This document shows positions 50,149 through 58,746 of a DNA stretch of 64,000 nucleotides, in pieces. How positions within the stretch are numbered: position 1 is the first letter of the stretch; each line of letters begins with the position of its first letter. The stretch is from positions 4,426,010 to 4,490,009 of the forward strand of contig NZ_CP072467.1 of the NCBI RefSeq assembly GCF_018437505.1, in the 5' to 3' direction. This DNA is from Spiractinospora alimapuensis. Its GTDB lineage: Bacteria > Actinomycetota > Actinomycetes > Streptosporangiales > Streptosporangiaceae. Under the pieces are notes generated by a model. That model was not told the DNA's origin. It saw only the letters and a program-made list of their open reading frames with translations, and searched no databases. The translations under genes were made by a program, and so were the position numbers.

Positions 50149-50972
50149 CGGCGGTCGCCGAGAGGTCACGCACCCAGCCAGTGTCGAGGGGGCGGGTGAC
50201 GCGGCGGGTGAGCCCACTACTGGGTGTCACGCAGTGTCTCACGCTGACCTGGCGCGGAATCGTCAAGATCAGGCGCAATCCCGAGGTCCTGTTCGACGTG
50301 ACCCTCACGCCGATCATCTTCCTGGGCCTGTTCGTCTACGTCTTCGGTGGTGCGATCGAGGGGAGCTCCCAGGAGTACCTCCAGTTCGTCCTGCCGGGGA
50401 TCCTGGGCATGCTCACGGTCTTCGCCACCATGGGGGTCGGCGTCGCGCTCAACCAGGACCTGGACAAAGGCGTGTTCGACCGGTTCCGGAGTCTGCCCAC
50501 CTGGCGCGTGGCGCCGCTCGTGGGCGCCATCGGCGGGGACATCATCCGCCAGGTCATCGCCATCGCGGTCCTGCTCGGGTTCGGGGCCGCCCTCGGCTTC
50601 CGGTTCGTGACGGGGTTCTGGTCCGTTCTCGCGGCGTGCGCGCTCGCGCTCGCCTTCGCCATGGCGCTGTCCTGGTTGTGGGTCCTGCTCGGCCTGGTGA
50701 TGCGGAAGCCGCAGAGTGTGCAGGGGCTCGGGACGTTGATCCTCTTCCCGTTGGCGTTCGGGAGCAACATCTTCGTTGACCCGGCGACCATGCCGTCCTG
50801 GATGCAGCGGTTCGTCGAGGTGAACCCGACCCGCCACCTGATGGACGCCCTACGCGGGCTCATGCTGGGTGGACCCGTGGCCACGCCGGTGTTCTACACG
50901 GTCCTGTGGATGGCCGGATTCGTGGTCGTCTTCGCGCCGCTGGCGCTGTGGGTCTACCGTCGCCGGGCCTGA
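50145..50972 (+). CDS. ABC exporter permease (DrrB type)
   Basis: A 275-residue ABC-2 permease with a basic N-terminus and about six membrane segments (TLTPIIFLGLFVYVFGGAI; GVALNQDLDKGVFDRFRSLPT; ALSWLWVLLGLVMRKPQSV). With DrrA it forms an exporter of a hydrophobic compound. Last gene of the monooxygenase-exporter operon; convergent with the siderophore-interacting protein gene. Confidence 0.92.
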   Translation: MTAVAERSRTQPVSRGRVTRRVSPLLGVTQCLTLTWRGIVKIRRNPEVLFDVTLTPIIFLGLFVYVFGGAIEGSSQEYLQFVLPGILGMLTVFATMGVGVALNQDLDKGVFDRFRSLPTWRVAPLVGAIGGDIIRQVIAIAVLLGFGAALGFRFVTGFWSVLAACALALAFAMALSWLWVLLGLVMRKPQSVQGLGTLILFPLAFGSNIFVDPATMPSWMQRFVEVNPTRHLMDALRGLMLGGPVATPVFYTVLWMAGFVVVFAPLALWVYRRRA

Positions 50973-51014
50973 CACGTTGGTGACGGGGGCGCGGGTCGCG
51001 GGCCCCCGTCACCG

Positions 51015-51842
51015 TCACTGCCGGTCGGCGCGGCGGCCGGTGCGCCAGTAGGAACAGAACTGGACGCGGTCCTTCGGCACACCGGCCGCGGTGACGATCG
51101 CACGTGCGCCGAGGACGAAGGACGCCTCGCCGACGATGTAGACACTGGCGGCGGGGTCGATGGTGGTGGCGCGAAGGTGGTCCAGCGTGCGCTGGCCGAC
51201 GCGTTCGGTGTGGTCGCGCACCATCCACACGGGGCGGGCGTCGATGTGGTGGCGGCGGTCGGCGGAGTCCGGCACCTCGAGCACGTAGTCGCCCGGTTCG
51301 CCCGACCGGGAGCGGGCGATGCCCTCCACCCCGGGCAGACCGCTCTCGTCGGCCACCACCAGGACCGGGCCCGAGTGGTCGTCCATGTTGAAGATACGAC
51401 CCTGGTCGAGCAGACCCACGGTGTCGCCCGGCTGGGTCTCCAGCGCCCAGCGGGCGGCGACCCCCGTGACCTGCCCGGTCTGGTCTCGGTGGATCACGAG
51501 GTCGACGTCCAGCTCCCAGGCGTCGCCCACCCAGCGGGCCGCCCGGATGGTGTAGTTGCGCACCACCGGACGCCGGTGCTCCTCGATGGCCAACAGGCGC
51601 GAGTACCATCCCTGCGACGGTCCGAAGGGCAGGTCCAGGGATCCGTCCGGGGCGGGCAGGAACAGCCGGAACCAGTGGTCGTAGCCGAGGTGTTCGAACT
51701 CGTCCTCGAATCCGTCCCCGGTGCTGCGCAGGGTGACCCGGGCGAACCCCGGCGAGGGGTGGCTCACGGCGGCCACCGTGAAGGTGCGGACGGAGCTCCG
51801 TGTGGGGGTGACGGGGCGGGTGGCGGAGAGCGGTTCCGACAT
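51015..51842 (-). CDS. Siderophore-interacting protein (ferric-siderophore reductase)
   Basis: A 275-residue flavoprotein of the ViuB/SIP family: FAD motif VVRNYTIRAAR (RxYT), VGLLDQGRIFNMDD, then the NAD(P)H-binding half with YIVGEASFVLGAR and a C-terminal SYWRTGR. It reduces iron in imported siderophores, releasing it in the cytoplasm. Its start is preceded by GAGGAACG, and an iron box lies about 120 bases upstream, so it should be induced on iron starvation together with the divergent importer. Confidence 0.93.
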   Translation of the reverse strand: MSEPLSATRPVTPTRSSVRTFTVAAVSHPSPGFARVTLRSTGDGFEDEFEHLGYDHWFRLFLPAPDGSLDLPFGPSQGWYSRLLAIEEHRRPVVRNYTIRAARWVGDAWELDVDLVIHRDQTGQVTGVAARWALETQPGDTVGLLDQGRIFNMDDHSGPVLVVADESGLPGVEGIARSRSGEPGDYVLEVPDSADRRHHIDARPVWMVRDHTERVGQRTLDHLRATTIDPAASVYIVGEASFVLGARAIVTAAGVPKDRVQFCSYWRTGRRADRQ

Positions 51843-51960
51843 CGTTCCTCAATCAGGCCTGGGCGTCGGCGACGGGTGGGACGCGGCGCGAGGATGCCTC
51901 GAGCGTGGGGCGGCGAGCGCTCGCACCGCTGAGCGGCGGGGCGAATGGCCTCGCGTCAGA

Positions 51961-51979
51961 AAGGTTAGACTAACCTAAG
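51961..51979. promoter_or_regulatory. Iron box (DtxR/IdeR type) upstream of the SIP gene
   Basis: AAGGTTAGACTAACCTAAG matches the DtxR/IdeR consensus TTAGGTTAGSCTAACCTAA at most positions, including the GGTTAG/CTAACC core. Iron-loaded repressor bound here would shut off the SIP gene. Confidence 0.85.
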
Positions 51980-52181
51980 CCCCGCAAGGGTGGCCACCCC
52001 CGCCGTCGGATCGGTTTGTCCTACTTCATGGTGGTCGCGACCCCGGCCCGCCCGCGTCGGTGGGGCGCTGGGCTTCCCCGGGGCGGCTCGTCCCGTGTCG
52101 CCGAGCCGCCGGAACTCGGCGACGGTTCGCCATAAAAAGTGTGATCTGGGCAATTGCGCCGACGGCCACCGTCCGTCTAAC

Positions 52182-52200
52182 TTTGGTTAGGCAATCCTTA
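52182..52200. promoter_or_regulatory. Iron box upstream of the siderophore importer
   Basis: TTTGGTTAGGCAATCCTTA matches 15 of 19 positions of the DtxR/IdeR consensus. It is 213 bases before the binding-protein start and would control the four-gene importer. Confidence 0.75.
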
Positions 52201-52413
52201 GTATGACGTGGTTGGCCGGTTTCGTGTGCCTTGGGGAAGCTCCCACGGGTCGTTCCCGGGGCAGAGTAGTCCTCCCCCCAGGGGCCGGTCAGCGACGTGG
52301 CAGAACCCGAACGGCGCGAGACGGCATAAGGCCCGACCTTCGCGCGCGACAGACCAGCAGGAGCTCGACCCACCCACCAGCCGCCCCCCACTGATCAACC
52401 TCAGAAGGACACC

Positions 52414-53439
52414 ATGCCCCGCACCTCCCGACTGACCCTGGTTCCCTCCGCGGTCCTCCTCACCGTCGGCCTCGCGGCCTGCTCCTCCGGAACCTCCGGA
52501 GACGACGCCGAAGCCTCCGCCGACTGGACCCCCGTCACTGTGGAACACGCCTTCGGGACCACCACCATCGACGCCGAGCCCGAACGGGTCGCCACCGTGA
52601 ACTGGGCGAACCACGAGGTCCCGCTCGCCCTGGGCGTCGTTCCGGTGGGGATGGCCGCCGCCAACTTCGGTGACGACGACGGCGACGGCGTCCTGCCCTG
52701 GGTCGACGAACGTCTGGAAGAGTTGGACGCGGAGACGCCCGTGCTGTTCGACGAGACGGACGGCATCGACTTCGAGGCCGTCTCCGACACCGCGCCGGAC
52801 GTGATCCTCGCCGCCTACTCCGGGCTCACCCAGGAGGACTACGACACCCTGAGCGAGATCGCCCCCGTCGTCGCCTATCCGGAGACCGCGTGGGGAACCC
52901 CGTGGCGCGAGATGATCGAGCTGAACAGTGCCGCTCTCGGCATGGAGGACGAGGGGGCGGACCTCATCGCCGATCTGGAGCAGCGGATCGACGCCGCCGC
53001 CGCGGAACACCCGGCGATCCAGGACGCCGCCACCATGTTCCTGACCCACGTCGACACCGCCGACCTCAGCGAGGTCAGTTTCTACACGGCGCACGACACC
53101 CGCACCATGTTCTTCGAGGACCTCGGGATGGCGACGCCGGAGAGTATCGCCGAGGCCTCGGCTGAGACCGACGAGTTCTCCCTCACCCAGAGCGCGGAGC
53201 AGGCGGACGCCTTCGACGACGTCGAGATCATCGTCACCTACGGCGGCGACGAGCTCGTCGACGCACTGGAGGGCGACCCGCTGCTGTCCCAGATGCCGGC
53301 GGTCGAGAACGGGGCCGTCGTCAGTCTCCCCGGCGACAGCCCCCTGGGCACCGCCGCGAACCCCACACCGTTGTCGATCGAATGGATCCTCGACGACTAC
53401 CTGGAGCTTCTCGACGAGGCGGCTGACGCGGCGCAGTGA
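52414..53439 (+). CDS. Ferric-siderophore binding lipoprotein (FecB/FepB type)
   Basis: A 341-residue lipoprotein: signal segment with lipobox VGLAAC, Ser/acidic linker, then the two-lobed helical-backbone binding fold (VTVEHAFGTTTIDAEPERVATVNW; PDVILAAYSGLTQEDYDTLSEIAPVV). It captures a ferric siderophore outside the membrane. AGAAGGACACC precedes the ATG. First gene of a four-gene importer with GTGA overlaps throughout. Confidence 0.93.
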   Translation: MPRTSRLTLVPSAVLLTVGLAACSSGTSGDDAEASADWTPVTVEHAFGTTTIDAEPERVATVNWANHEVPLALGVVPVGMAAANFGDDDGDGVLPWVDERLEELDAETPVLFDETDGIDFEAVSDTAPDVILAAYSGLTQEDYDTLSEIAPVVAYPETAWGTPWREMIELNSAALGMEDEGADLIADLEQRIDAAAAEHPAIQDAATMFLTHVDTADLSEVSFYTAHDTRTMFFEDLGMATPESIAEASAETDEFSLTQSAEQADAFDDVEIIVTYGGDELVDALEGDPLLSQMPAVENGAVVSLPGDSPLGTAANPTPLSIEWILDDYLELLDEAADAAQ

Positions 53440-54494
53440 CGTCCACCCCCGCACCGCCCCCCGCCGGAACCCACGTCGCGGACGCCGCACCCGTGCGGCG
53501 TCCGCCGCGCGGCCGGGCACTCTGGTTCCTCGTCGGGCTGGGTGTCCTGGCGGCGCTCATGGTCGCCTCGGTGACCTTCGGCGCCCGGGACGTCCAGCCG
53601 GCCGACATCGTGGCCGCCTTCGGCGGATCCACCGACGGGTTCAGCGAGGCGGCGGTCGCCAAACGCATCCCACGTACCCTGCTCGCGGTGATCGCGGGGG
53701 CCGCCCTGGGAGTGTCCGGCGCGGTCATGCAGGGGGTCACCCGCAACCCGCTCGCCGACCCCGGGATTCTCGGCGTCAACATGGGGGCGTCGCTGGCGGT
53801 CGTCCTCGGGATGGCTTCCTTCGGGCTCGCCACCGCGTCCGGCTTCATCTGGGTCGCGATCGTGGGCGCGGGCGTCACCGCCGTGTTCGTCTACGCGATC
53901 GGTTCGATGGGCCGTGGCGGGGCGACCCCACTGAAGCTCGCTCTCGCCGGGGCGGCGACCTCGGCGGCCCTCGCGTCGTTGATCACCGCCGTGGTGTTGC
54001 CCCGTGGCGACATCGCGGACGGAGCCCGGTCCTGGCAGATCGGCGGCGTCGGCGGCGGCACCTTCGACAGCATCTCCCACGTCCTGCCCTTCCTCGCGGT
54101 CGGGTTCGTCGTCAGCCTGCTCTCCGCCCGGGGGCTCAACCTGCTCGCCCTCGGTGACGATCTCGCCTCGGGCCTGGGGCAACGTGTGGCCCTCGCCCGG
54201 GGCGCCGGCGTCCTCGGCGCGGTGGTCCTGTGCGGAGCGACCACGGCCGTCACCGGCCCCATCGCCTTCGTCGGCCTCGTGGTGCCGCACGTCTGCCGTC
54301 TCCTCGCCGGAGTGGACCACCGGTGGCTGGTCCCCTTCTCCGCCCTGGGCGGAGCCGCCCTCCTCACCGCGGCGGACGTCGTGGGCCGCGTCGTGGCACG
54401 CCCCGAGCAGATCGACGTGGGCATCGTGACGGCGCTGGTGGGTGCCCCGTTCTTCATCTACTTCGTCCGTCGACAGAAGGTGCGGTCGCTGTGA
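53436..54494 (+). CDS. FecCD-family siderophore permease, subunit 1
   Basis: A 352-residue permease with about ten membrane segments: RIPRTLLAVIAGAALGVSGAVMQGVTRNPLADPGILGVNMGASL and GPIAFVGLVVPHVCRLL are FecCD/BtuC signatures. GTG 53436 overlaps the binding-protein stop by 4 bases. Forms a heterodimeric channel with the next gene. Confidence 0.94.
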   Translation: MTSTPAPPPAGTHVADAAPVRRPPRGRALWFLVGLGVLAALMVASVTFGARDVQPADIVAAFGGSTDGFSEAAVAKRIPRTLLAVIAGAALGVSGAVMQGVTRNPLADPGILGVNMGASLAVVLGMASFGLATASGFIWVAIVGAGVTAVFVYAIGSMGRGGATPLKLALAGAATSAALASLITAVVLPRGDIADGARSWQIGGVGGGTFDSISHVLPFLAVGFVVSLLSARGLNLLALGDDLASGLGQRVALARGAGVLGAVVLCGATTAVTGPIAFVGLVVPHVCRLLAGVDHRWLVPFSALGGAALLTAADVVGRVVARPEQIDVGIVTALVGAPFFIYFVRRQKVRSL

Positions 54495-55525
54495 GCACCA
54501 CGACCCTCCAGGCGGTCACCCAGGGCCGGGTGCGGCGGGCGCGGCGGCGCCGCTTCGTCATCGTCCTGTTGTCGGTCCTGATCGTGATCGCGTTCGCCGT
54601 CACGTTGATGGTCGGCCAGACGTTCTACCCGCCCGGCGACGTCGTGCGGGTAGTTCTGGGCCAGGACGTGGCGGGCGCGTCGTTCACCGTGGGTCGGCTG
54701 CGGCTTCCGCGCGCCGTGCTGGCGGTCGTCGCGGGGCTGTGTTTCGGGCTCGCCGGTGTCACCTTCCAGACGATGCTCCGCAACCCCCTGGCCAGCCCCG
54801 ACATAATCGGCATCAGCTCCGGTGCGAGCGCCGCGGCGACGTTCGCGATCGTCACGCTCTCGCTCGACCGCGTCGGCGTCTCCGCTTTCGCGATCACCGC
54901 CGGGCTGGTGGTGGCCATCCTCGTGTACACCCTGTCCTACAAGGGTGGGGTGGCCGGGACCCGGCTGATCCTGGTCGGGATCGGTATCGCCGCGATGCTG
55001 GACAGCGTCACCAACTACCTGTTGGACCGGGCGGCACAGTGGGACCTGCAGGAGGCCATGCGCTGGCTGACCGGGAGCCTCAACGGGTCCTCCTGGCAGG
55101 AGGTCATCCCCGTCGTCGTCGCCTTGGTGGTGATCGGCCCCGTGCTCCTAGCCCAGACCGGCAACGTCGCCACGTTCCAACTCGGCGACGACACGGCTTC
55201 CGCCCTGGGGGTTCGGGTGAACCGGACCCGGCTGCTGGCCGTGGTCGGGGCGGTCGGCCTGATCTCGTTCGCCACCGCGGCGACCGGGCCGATCGCGTTC
55301 GTGGCGTTCCTGGCCGGCCCCATCGCGGCGCGTGTCGTGGGCCCGAACGGATCGCTCGTCATCCCCGCCGCCCTGGTCGGGGCGCTCCTGGTGTTGGTCG
55401 CCGACTTCTGCGGCCAGTTCGTCTTCGGGACCCGGTTCCCCGTCGGCGTTGTCACGGGCGTGCTCGGCGCGCCCTACCTCATCTACCTGATCGTGCGCAG
55501 CAACCGTGTGGGAGGCTCCCTGTGA
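54491..55525 (+). CDS. FecCD-family siderophore permease, subunit 2
   Basis: A 344-residue permease, also with about ten segments (LPRAVLAVVAGLCFGLAGVTFQTMLRNPLASPDIIGISSGAS; GPIAFVAFLAGPIAARVVG). GTG 54491 overlaps the previous stop by 4 bases; the longer open frame to 54230 lies inside the other permease gene and is rejected. It ends in a further 4-base overlap with the ATPase gene. Confidence 0.94.
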   Translation: MSTTTLQAVTQGRVRRARRRRFVIVLLSVLIVIAFAVTLMVGQTFYPPGDVVRVVLGQDVAGASFTVGRLRLPRAVLAVVAGLCFGLAGVTFQTMLRNPLASPDIIGISSGASAAATFAIVTLSLDRVGVSAFAITAGLVVAILVYTLSYKGGVAGTRLILVGIGIAAMLDSVTNYLLDRAAQWDLQEAMRWLTGSLNGSSWQEVIPVVVALVVIGPVLLAQTGNVATFQLGDDTASALGVRVNRTRLLAVVGAVGLISFATAATGPIAFVAFLAGPIAARVVGPNGSLVIPAALVGALLVLVADFCGQFVFGTRFPVGVVTGVLGAPYLIYLIVRSNRVGGSL

Positions 55526-56343
55526 CCCTGGATCACTCGCTCCTCGTCGAGGGATTGACGCTCGGGTACAAGGACCGCGTCGTCATCGAGTCCCTGGACC
55601 TCGCCATCCCACCAGGAAAGATCACCGCGGTGGTGGGGGCCAACGCGTGCGGCAAGTCCACCCTGCTGCGCTCGATGTCCCGTCTCCTCACACCGCGCGG
55701 TGGGCAGGTCCTGCTGGACGGCAAGCAGGTGCACCGCCTGCCGTCCAAGGAGGTCGCGCGGACGTTGGGGCTGCTGCCCCAGTCCCCGATCGCGCCCGAG
55801 GGGATCACGGTGAGCGATCTCGTCGGGCGGGGCAGGCACCCGTACCAGCGTCTGCTGTCCCGCTGGAGCAAGGAGGACGACGAAGCCGTCGCCGCCGCCC
55901 TGGACGCCACGGGATCCGCCGACCTCGCCGACCGACCGGTCGACGAGCTCTCCGGTGGGCAGCGCCAACGCGTGTGGATCGCGATGGCCCTCGCCCAGCG
56001 CACCGACCTCCTGCTGCTGGACGAACCCACCACGTTCCTCGACGTGAGCCACCAGGTCGAGGTACTCGACCTCCTCACCGACCTCAATCAGACGCTCGGA
56101 ACGACCATCGTCCTGGTTCTGCACGACCTGAACCTCGCGGCCCGCTATGCCGACCACCTGATCGCGCTCGCTTCCGGCCACCTCCACGCGGCGGGCCCAC
56201 CCGAGGAGGTCCTGACCCCCGACACCGTTCTCGCGGTGTTCGGTCTCCACAGCCAGATCATCACCGACCCCACCTGTGGCAAGCCGTTGATGCTTCCGAT
56301 CGGCAGACATCACAGCGCGGTGCCTTCGGTGGACACCGCCTGA
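55522..56343 (+). CDS. Siderophore importer ATPase (FepC type)
   Basis: A 273-residue ATPase: Walker A GANACGKST (a variant, usually G-P-N-G-x-G-K-S/T), Q-loop LLPQSPIAPEG, signature LSGGQRQRVWIAMAL, Walker B LLLLDEPTTFLD and H-loop VLHDLNLAARYADHL. It powers ferric-siderophore import. GTG start overlapping the permease stop. Walker A lacks the usual second Gly but keeps Lys and Ser. Confidence 0.94.
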   Translation: MTLDHSLLVEGLTLGYKDRVVIESLDLAIPPGKITAVVGANACGKSTLLRSMSRLLTPRGGQVLLDGKQVHRLPSKEVARTLGLLPQSPIAPEGITVSDLVGRGRHPYQRLLSRWSKEDDEAVAAALDATGSADLADRPVDELSGGQRQRVWIAMALAQRTDLLLLDEPTTFLDVSHQVEVLDLLTDLNQTLGTTIVLVLHDLNLAARYADHLIALASGHLHAAGPPEEVLTPDTVLAVFGLHSQIITDPTCGKPLMLPIGRHHSAVPSVDTA

Positions 56344-56768
56344 CCGAGACCGACCACGGTTCGTGTGGCTCCACACGGCCCCTTCGGACGTCGCGTGTCC
56401 GGCGCCGGTGGCGTACCCCTACCCGTGGGGGCACGCACCACCGGTGGCCAGGACGGCGAGCGCCGTCGTCTCAGACGGAACCGCGCGTCACAGGTGGGGG
56501 AGAACAGAACCCTTCGCTCGCGCCACCGAACCAACGAGGTGAGCCCCCGCGCTCGGCCCCCGCCGTGGAGCGCGACGGTTCCTCGGGTGGCGATCCCGGC
56601 ATCAGGTGTGGATCCCAGAGCTGGAGGAGTGCGACGCGCGGAACCCGTGCCCCCAGCGTGGACGGGGCGGGACGAGGTCCGGGTTCCCCTGGTTCGACCC
56701 TGAGTCGCCCCGGAGAAACCCGGCGAAGTGTGCGCTCCGTGAAGGAGTTGTCACTACACTCGCTGTCC
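56344..56768. other. 425-base gap before the acyltransferase gene
   Basis: No credible gene on either strand; open frames are Arg/Pro-rich artefacts. The last 30 bases before the acyltransferase include a possible alternative start region. No clear terminator for the importer operon was seen. Confidence 0.45.
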
Positions 56769-58010
56769 ATGCGGAAAGTTAACTATCCAACCGGACAGTC
56801 ACCTGATGTGGGTGCACCCAAGCCGTCCGACGATCGTCCGCGGCGCCTCCACTACCTGGACAGTCTCAAGCTGCTGTTGATCCTCCTGGTGGTCGTTCAC
56901 CACGCCATCCAGGCCTACGGTCCGGCGGACTGGTGGTACGTCGAGGGGACGGACAGAGTCGAGGCCCTCTCGGTGGTGTCCGTGGTCAACGGATCCTTCT
57001 CGATGAGCCTCTTCTTCCTCATCGCGGCGTATCTCCTGCCACCGTCCTACGACCGGAAGGGTGGGGGACGCTACCTGCTGGACCGGTTCCGCCAGTTCGG
57101 TCCGCCGATCCTGGTCGGGTTCCTCGTGATCATCCCGGTGCTCACCTTCTTCTACTACGTGAACTTCCGCGACTACCCGCCGATCGGCTTCGGTACGTAC
57201 TACCTCGACATCTATCTCGGCCTCGGCGAGGAGCCGGCGAACTGGAGCGGGCCGACGTGGCCCGACCGCCAGTTCGGGCACCTGTGGTTCATCCAGCACC
57301 TGCTCGTCTACGCGCTGTTCTACGCGGCCTGGCGTGGGATCGCTGGGCTGGTGGCCTCGCGCCGCGACACGTCGGCGCCGCCGGCCCGGAGAAGCGTCGG
57401 CGCCCCCGGTACCGTCGCCGTCCTGGTCTTCGTCCTGGTCGTCGCCGTGGCGACGTTCGTTCTGCGTGGGTGGTACCCGGTCGACCAGTGGATTCCAGTC
57501 GCTGAGTTCATCCAGGCCGAGCCCGCCGACCTCGCCCAGTACGCGGCGTTCTTCGTCGTCGGGCTCCTGGTGTACAGGTACGACTGGCTGTCCACGTTCT
57601 CCAGGCGCGCCGGACTCATCTGGTTGGGCGTCGCGGTCGGCCTGACCGCCGTTCACTTCCTCATGGGCCCCGAGCTCGACCGGCTCTACGCGATGGGCGG
57701 TTGGAACACGGGATCCCTGCTCTGGTCGGTCGTCGAGACACTGATGGGCACGGCCTGGATCATCGGGCTCCTCGTGGCCTTCCGCGAGTGGGTGAACCGA
57801 CCCAGTCGTCTGGTCGCGGCCCTGGCGCCCGTCACGTTCACCGTGTACGTGCTGCACGTACCCGTCGTGGTAGCGCTCCAGTACGGCATGGCGGCCATCG
57901 ACGTTCCGCCGCTGACCGCCTTCGCGCTGGTGGCCGTCATCGGCACCGCTGTCAGCTTCGCGGTGGCATGGGGCGTGCGCAGAACCCCCTTCCTGCGGGA
58001 GCTCGTCTGA
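56769..58010 (+). CDS. Acyltransferase-3 family membrane protein
   Basis: A 413-residue membrane protein with about ten segments and acyltransferase-3 landmarks: LHYLDSLKLLLILLVVVHHAIQAYGP near the N-terminus (catalytic-type His), FSMSLFFLIAAYLLPPSY, and HLWFIQHLLVYALFY. No SGNH domain. It probably acylates a lipid or surface sugar. The start is uncertain: ATG 56769 lacks a close ribosome-binding site, and a TTG at 56745 with GAAGGAG would add 8 residues. Followed by a TetR gene, likely its regulator. Confidence 0.85.
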   Translation: MRKVNYPTGQSPDVGAPKPSDDRPRRLHYLDSLKLLLILLVVVHHAIQAYGPADWWYVEGTDRVEALSVVSVVNGSFSMSLFFLIAAYLLPPSYDRKGGGRYLLDRFRQFGPPILVGFLVIIPVLTFFYYVNFRDYPPIGFGTYYLDIYLGLGEEPANWSGPTWPDRQFGHLWFIQHLLVYALFYAAWRGIAGLVASRRDTSAPPARRSVGAPGTVAVLVFVLVVAVATFVLRGWYPVDQWIPVAEFIQAEPADLAQYAAFFVVGLLVYRYDWLSTFSRRAGLIWLGVAVGLTAVHFLMGPELDRLYAMGGWNTGSLLWSVVETLMGTAWIIGLLVAFREWVNRPSRLVAALAPVTFTVYVLHVPVVVALQYGMAAIDVPPLTAFALVAVIGTAVSFAVAWGVRRTPFLRELV

Positions 58011-58011
58011 G

Positions 58012-58045
58012 GAAACCTACCGGCGGGGCGTCGCCGGTAGGTTTC
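58012..58045. promoter_or_regulatory. Inverted repeat before the TetR gene (operator or terminator)
   Basis: Perfect 14-base arms GAAACCTACCGGCG and its complement with a 6-base loop, ending 5 bases before the TetR start codon. Placement suggests autoregulation by the TetR protein; it could also be the acyltransferase terminator. Confidence 0.6.
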
Positions 58046-58050
58046 TGGAT

Positions 58051-58722
58051 ATGAGTGAGCCGACGGCATCCGACCTGACGGCACGCGCCCGACTGCGGCT
58101 CGCGGCGCTGCGGCTGTTCGCCGAGCGGGGGTTCGCGGGCACGACGACCCGCGCCATCGCGACCGAGGCCGGCGTCTCCCACGCCCTGCTGCGCCACCAC
58201 TTCGGTTCCAAGGAGGGGCTGCGCCGCGCCGTGGACGACGACGTCCTCGACGCCTTCGACACCGTCGTGTCGCGGTTCGACGCGCCGAACACCGAGGACG
58301 ATGCGCTGGCCGTGTTCGCACAGGCCAGCGCACAACTGTTCGGGGCGGACGAGCTGCGCCGCAACTACCTTCGTCGGTCGCTGATCGAGGGGAGCCCCGC
58401 CAGTGGCGAGCTGTTCCTCCGGCTGCTCGAGGGGACGCGACGAAGTCTCGCGCTCATCCGGTCGGACGGCGGACAGCGGGTCGAGACGGGCCTGGAAGGC
58501 GACCCGGATCGCTACTGGGCCCCCTTCCAGGTGCTGTTCCTGATCCTCGGACCCATGCTGCTGGAACCCGTGCTGGGCGAGGCACTGCCGCGACCCGTGT
58601 TCGACTCCGACGTGCTGCGCACCCGGAGTTCCGCCAACCAACGACTTCTCCTGCGTGGGCTTCCCGCCATGCCCGGACAGGCGGGACGGACCCCGACCAA
58701 GGACCACCCCACCTCCAGTTGA
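58051..58722 (+). CDS. TetR-family transcriptional regulator
   Basis: A 223-residue repressor with TetR helix-turn-helix (AALRLFAERGFAGTTTRAIATEAGVSHALLRHHFGSKEGLRRAVDD) and an all-helical ligand domain. It follows the acyltransferase on the same strand and converges on the frameshifted DUF418 gene. The ribosome-binding site is weak or buried in the inverted repeat, consistent with low, autoregulated expression. Confidence 0.92.
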   Translation: MSEPTASDLTARARLRLAALRLFAERGFAGTTTRAIATEAGVSHALLRHHFGSKEGLRRAVDDDVLDAFDTVVSRFDAPNTEDDALAVFAQASAQLFGADELRRNYLRRSLIEGSPASGELFLRLLEGTRRSLALIRSDGGQRVETGLEGDPDRYWAPFQVLFLILGPMLLEPVLGEALPRPVFDSDVLRTRSSANQRLLLRGLPAMPGQAGRTPTKDHPTSS

Positions 58723-58746
58723 TCGCGCTGTCCCACGGCGCCACGT

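Larger units (their letters stand above)
51843..52413. other. Divergent iron-regulated intergenic region
   Basis: 571 bases between the SIP gene and the siderophore importer with no credible gene. They contain two iron boxes and a long leader before the importer. The leader has GC-rich potential stems but no riboswitch I could identify. Confidence 0.55.

Noticed and set aside
52200-52413. Possible riboswitch in the leader of the siderophore importer
   Set aside because: GC-rich stems are present, but no cobalamin, TPP or other consensus core could be matched; an iron box already explains regulation.
55506-58010. 834-codon open frame joining the ATPase region and the acyltransferase
   Set aside because: Only the last 413 codons are protein-like; the first half is antisense-type shadow of the ATPase gene and of empty DNA.
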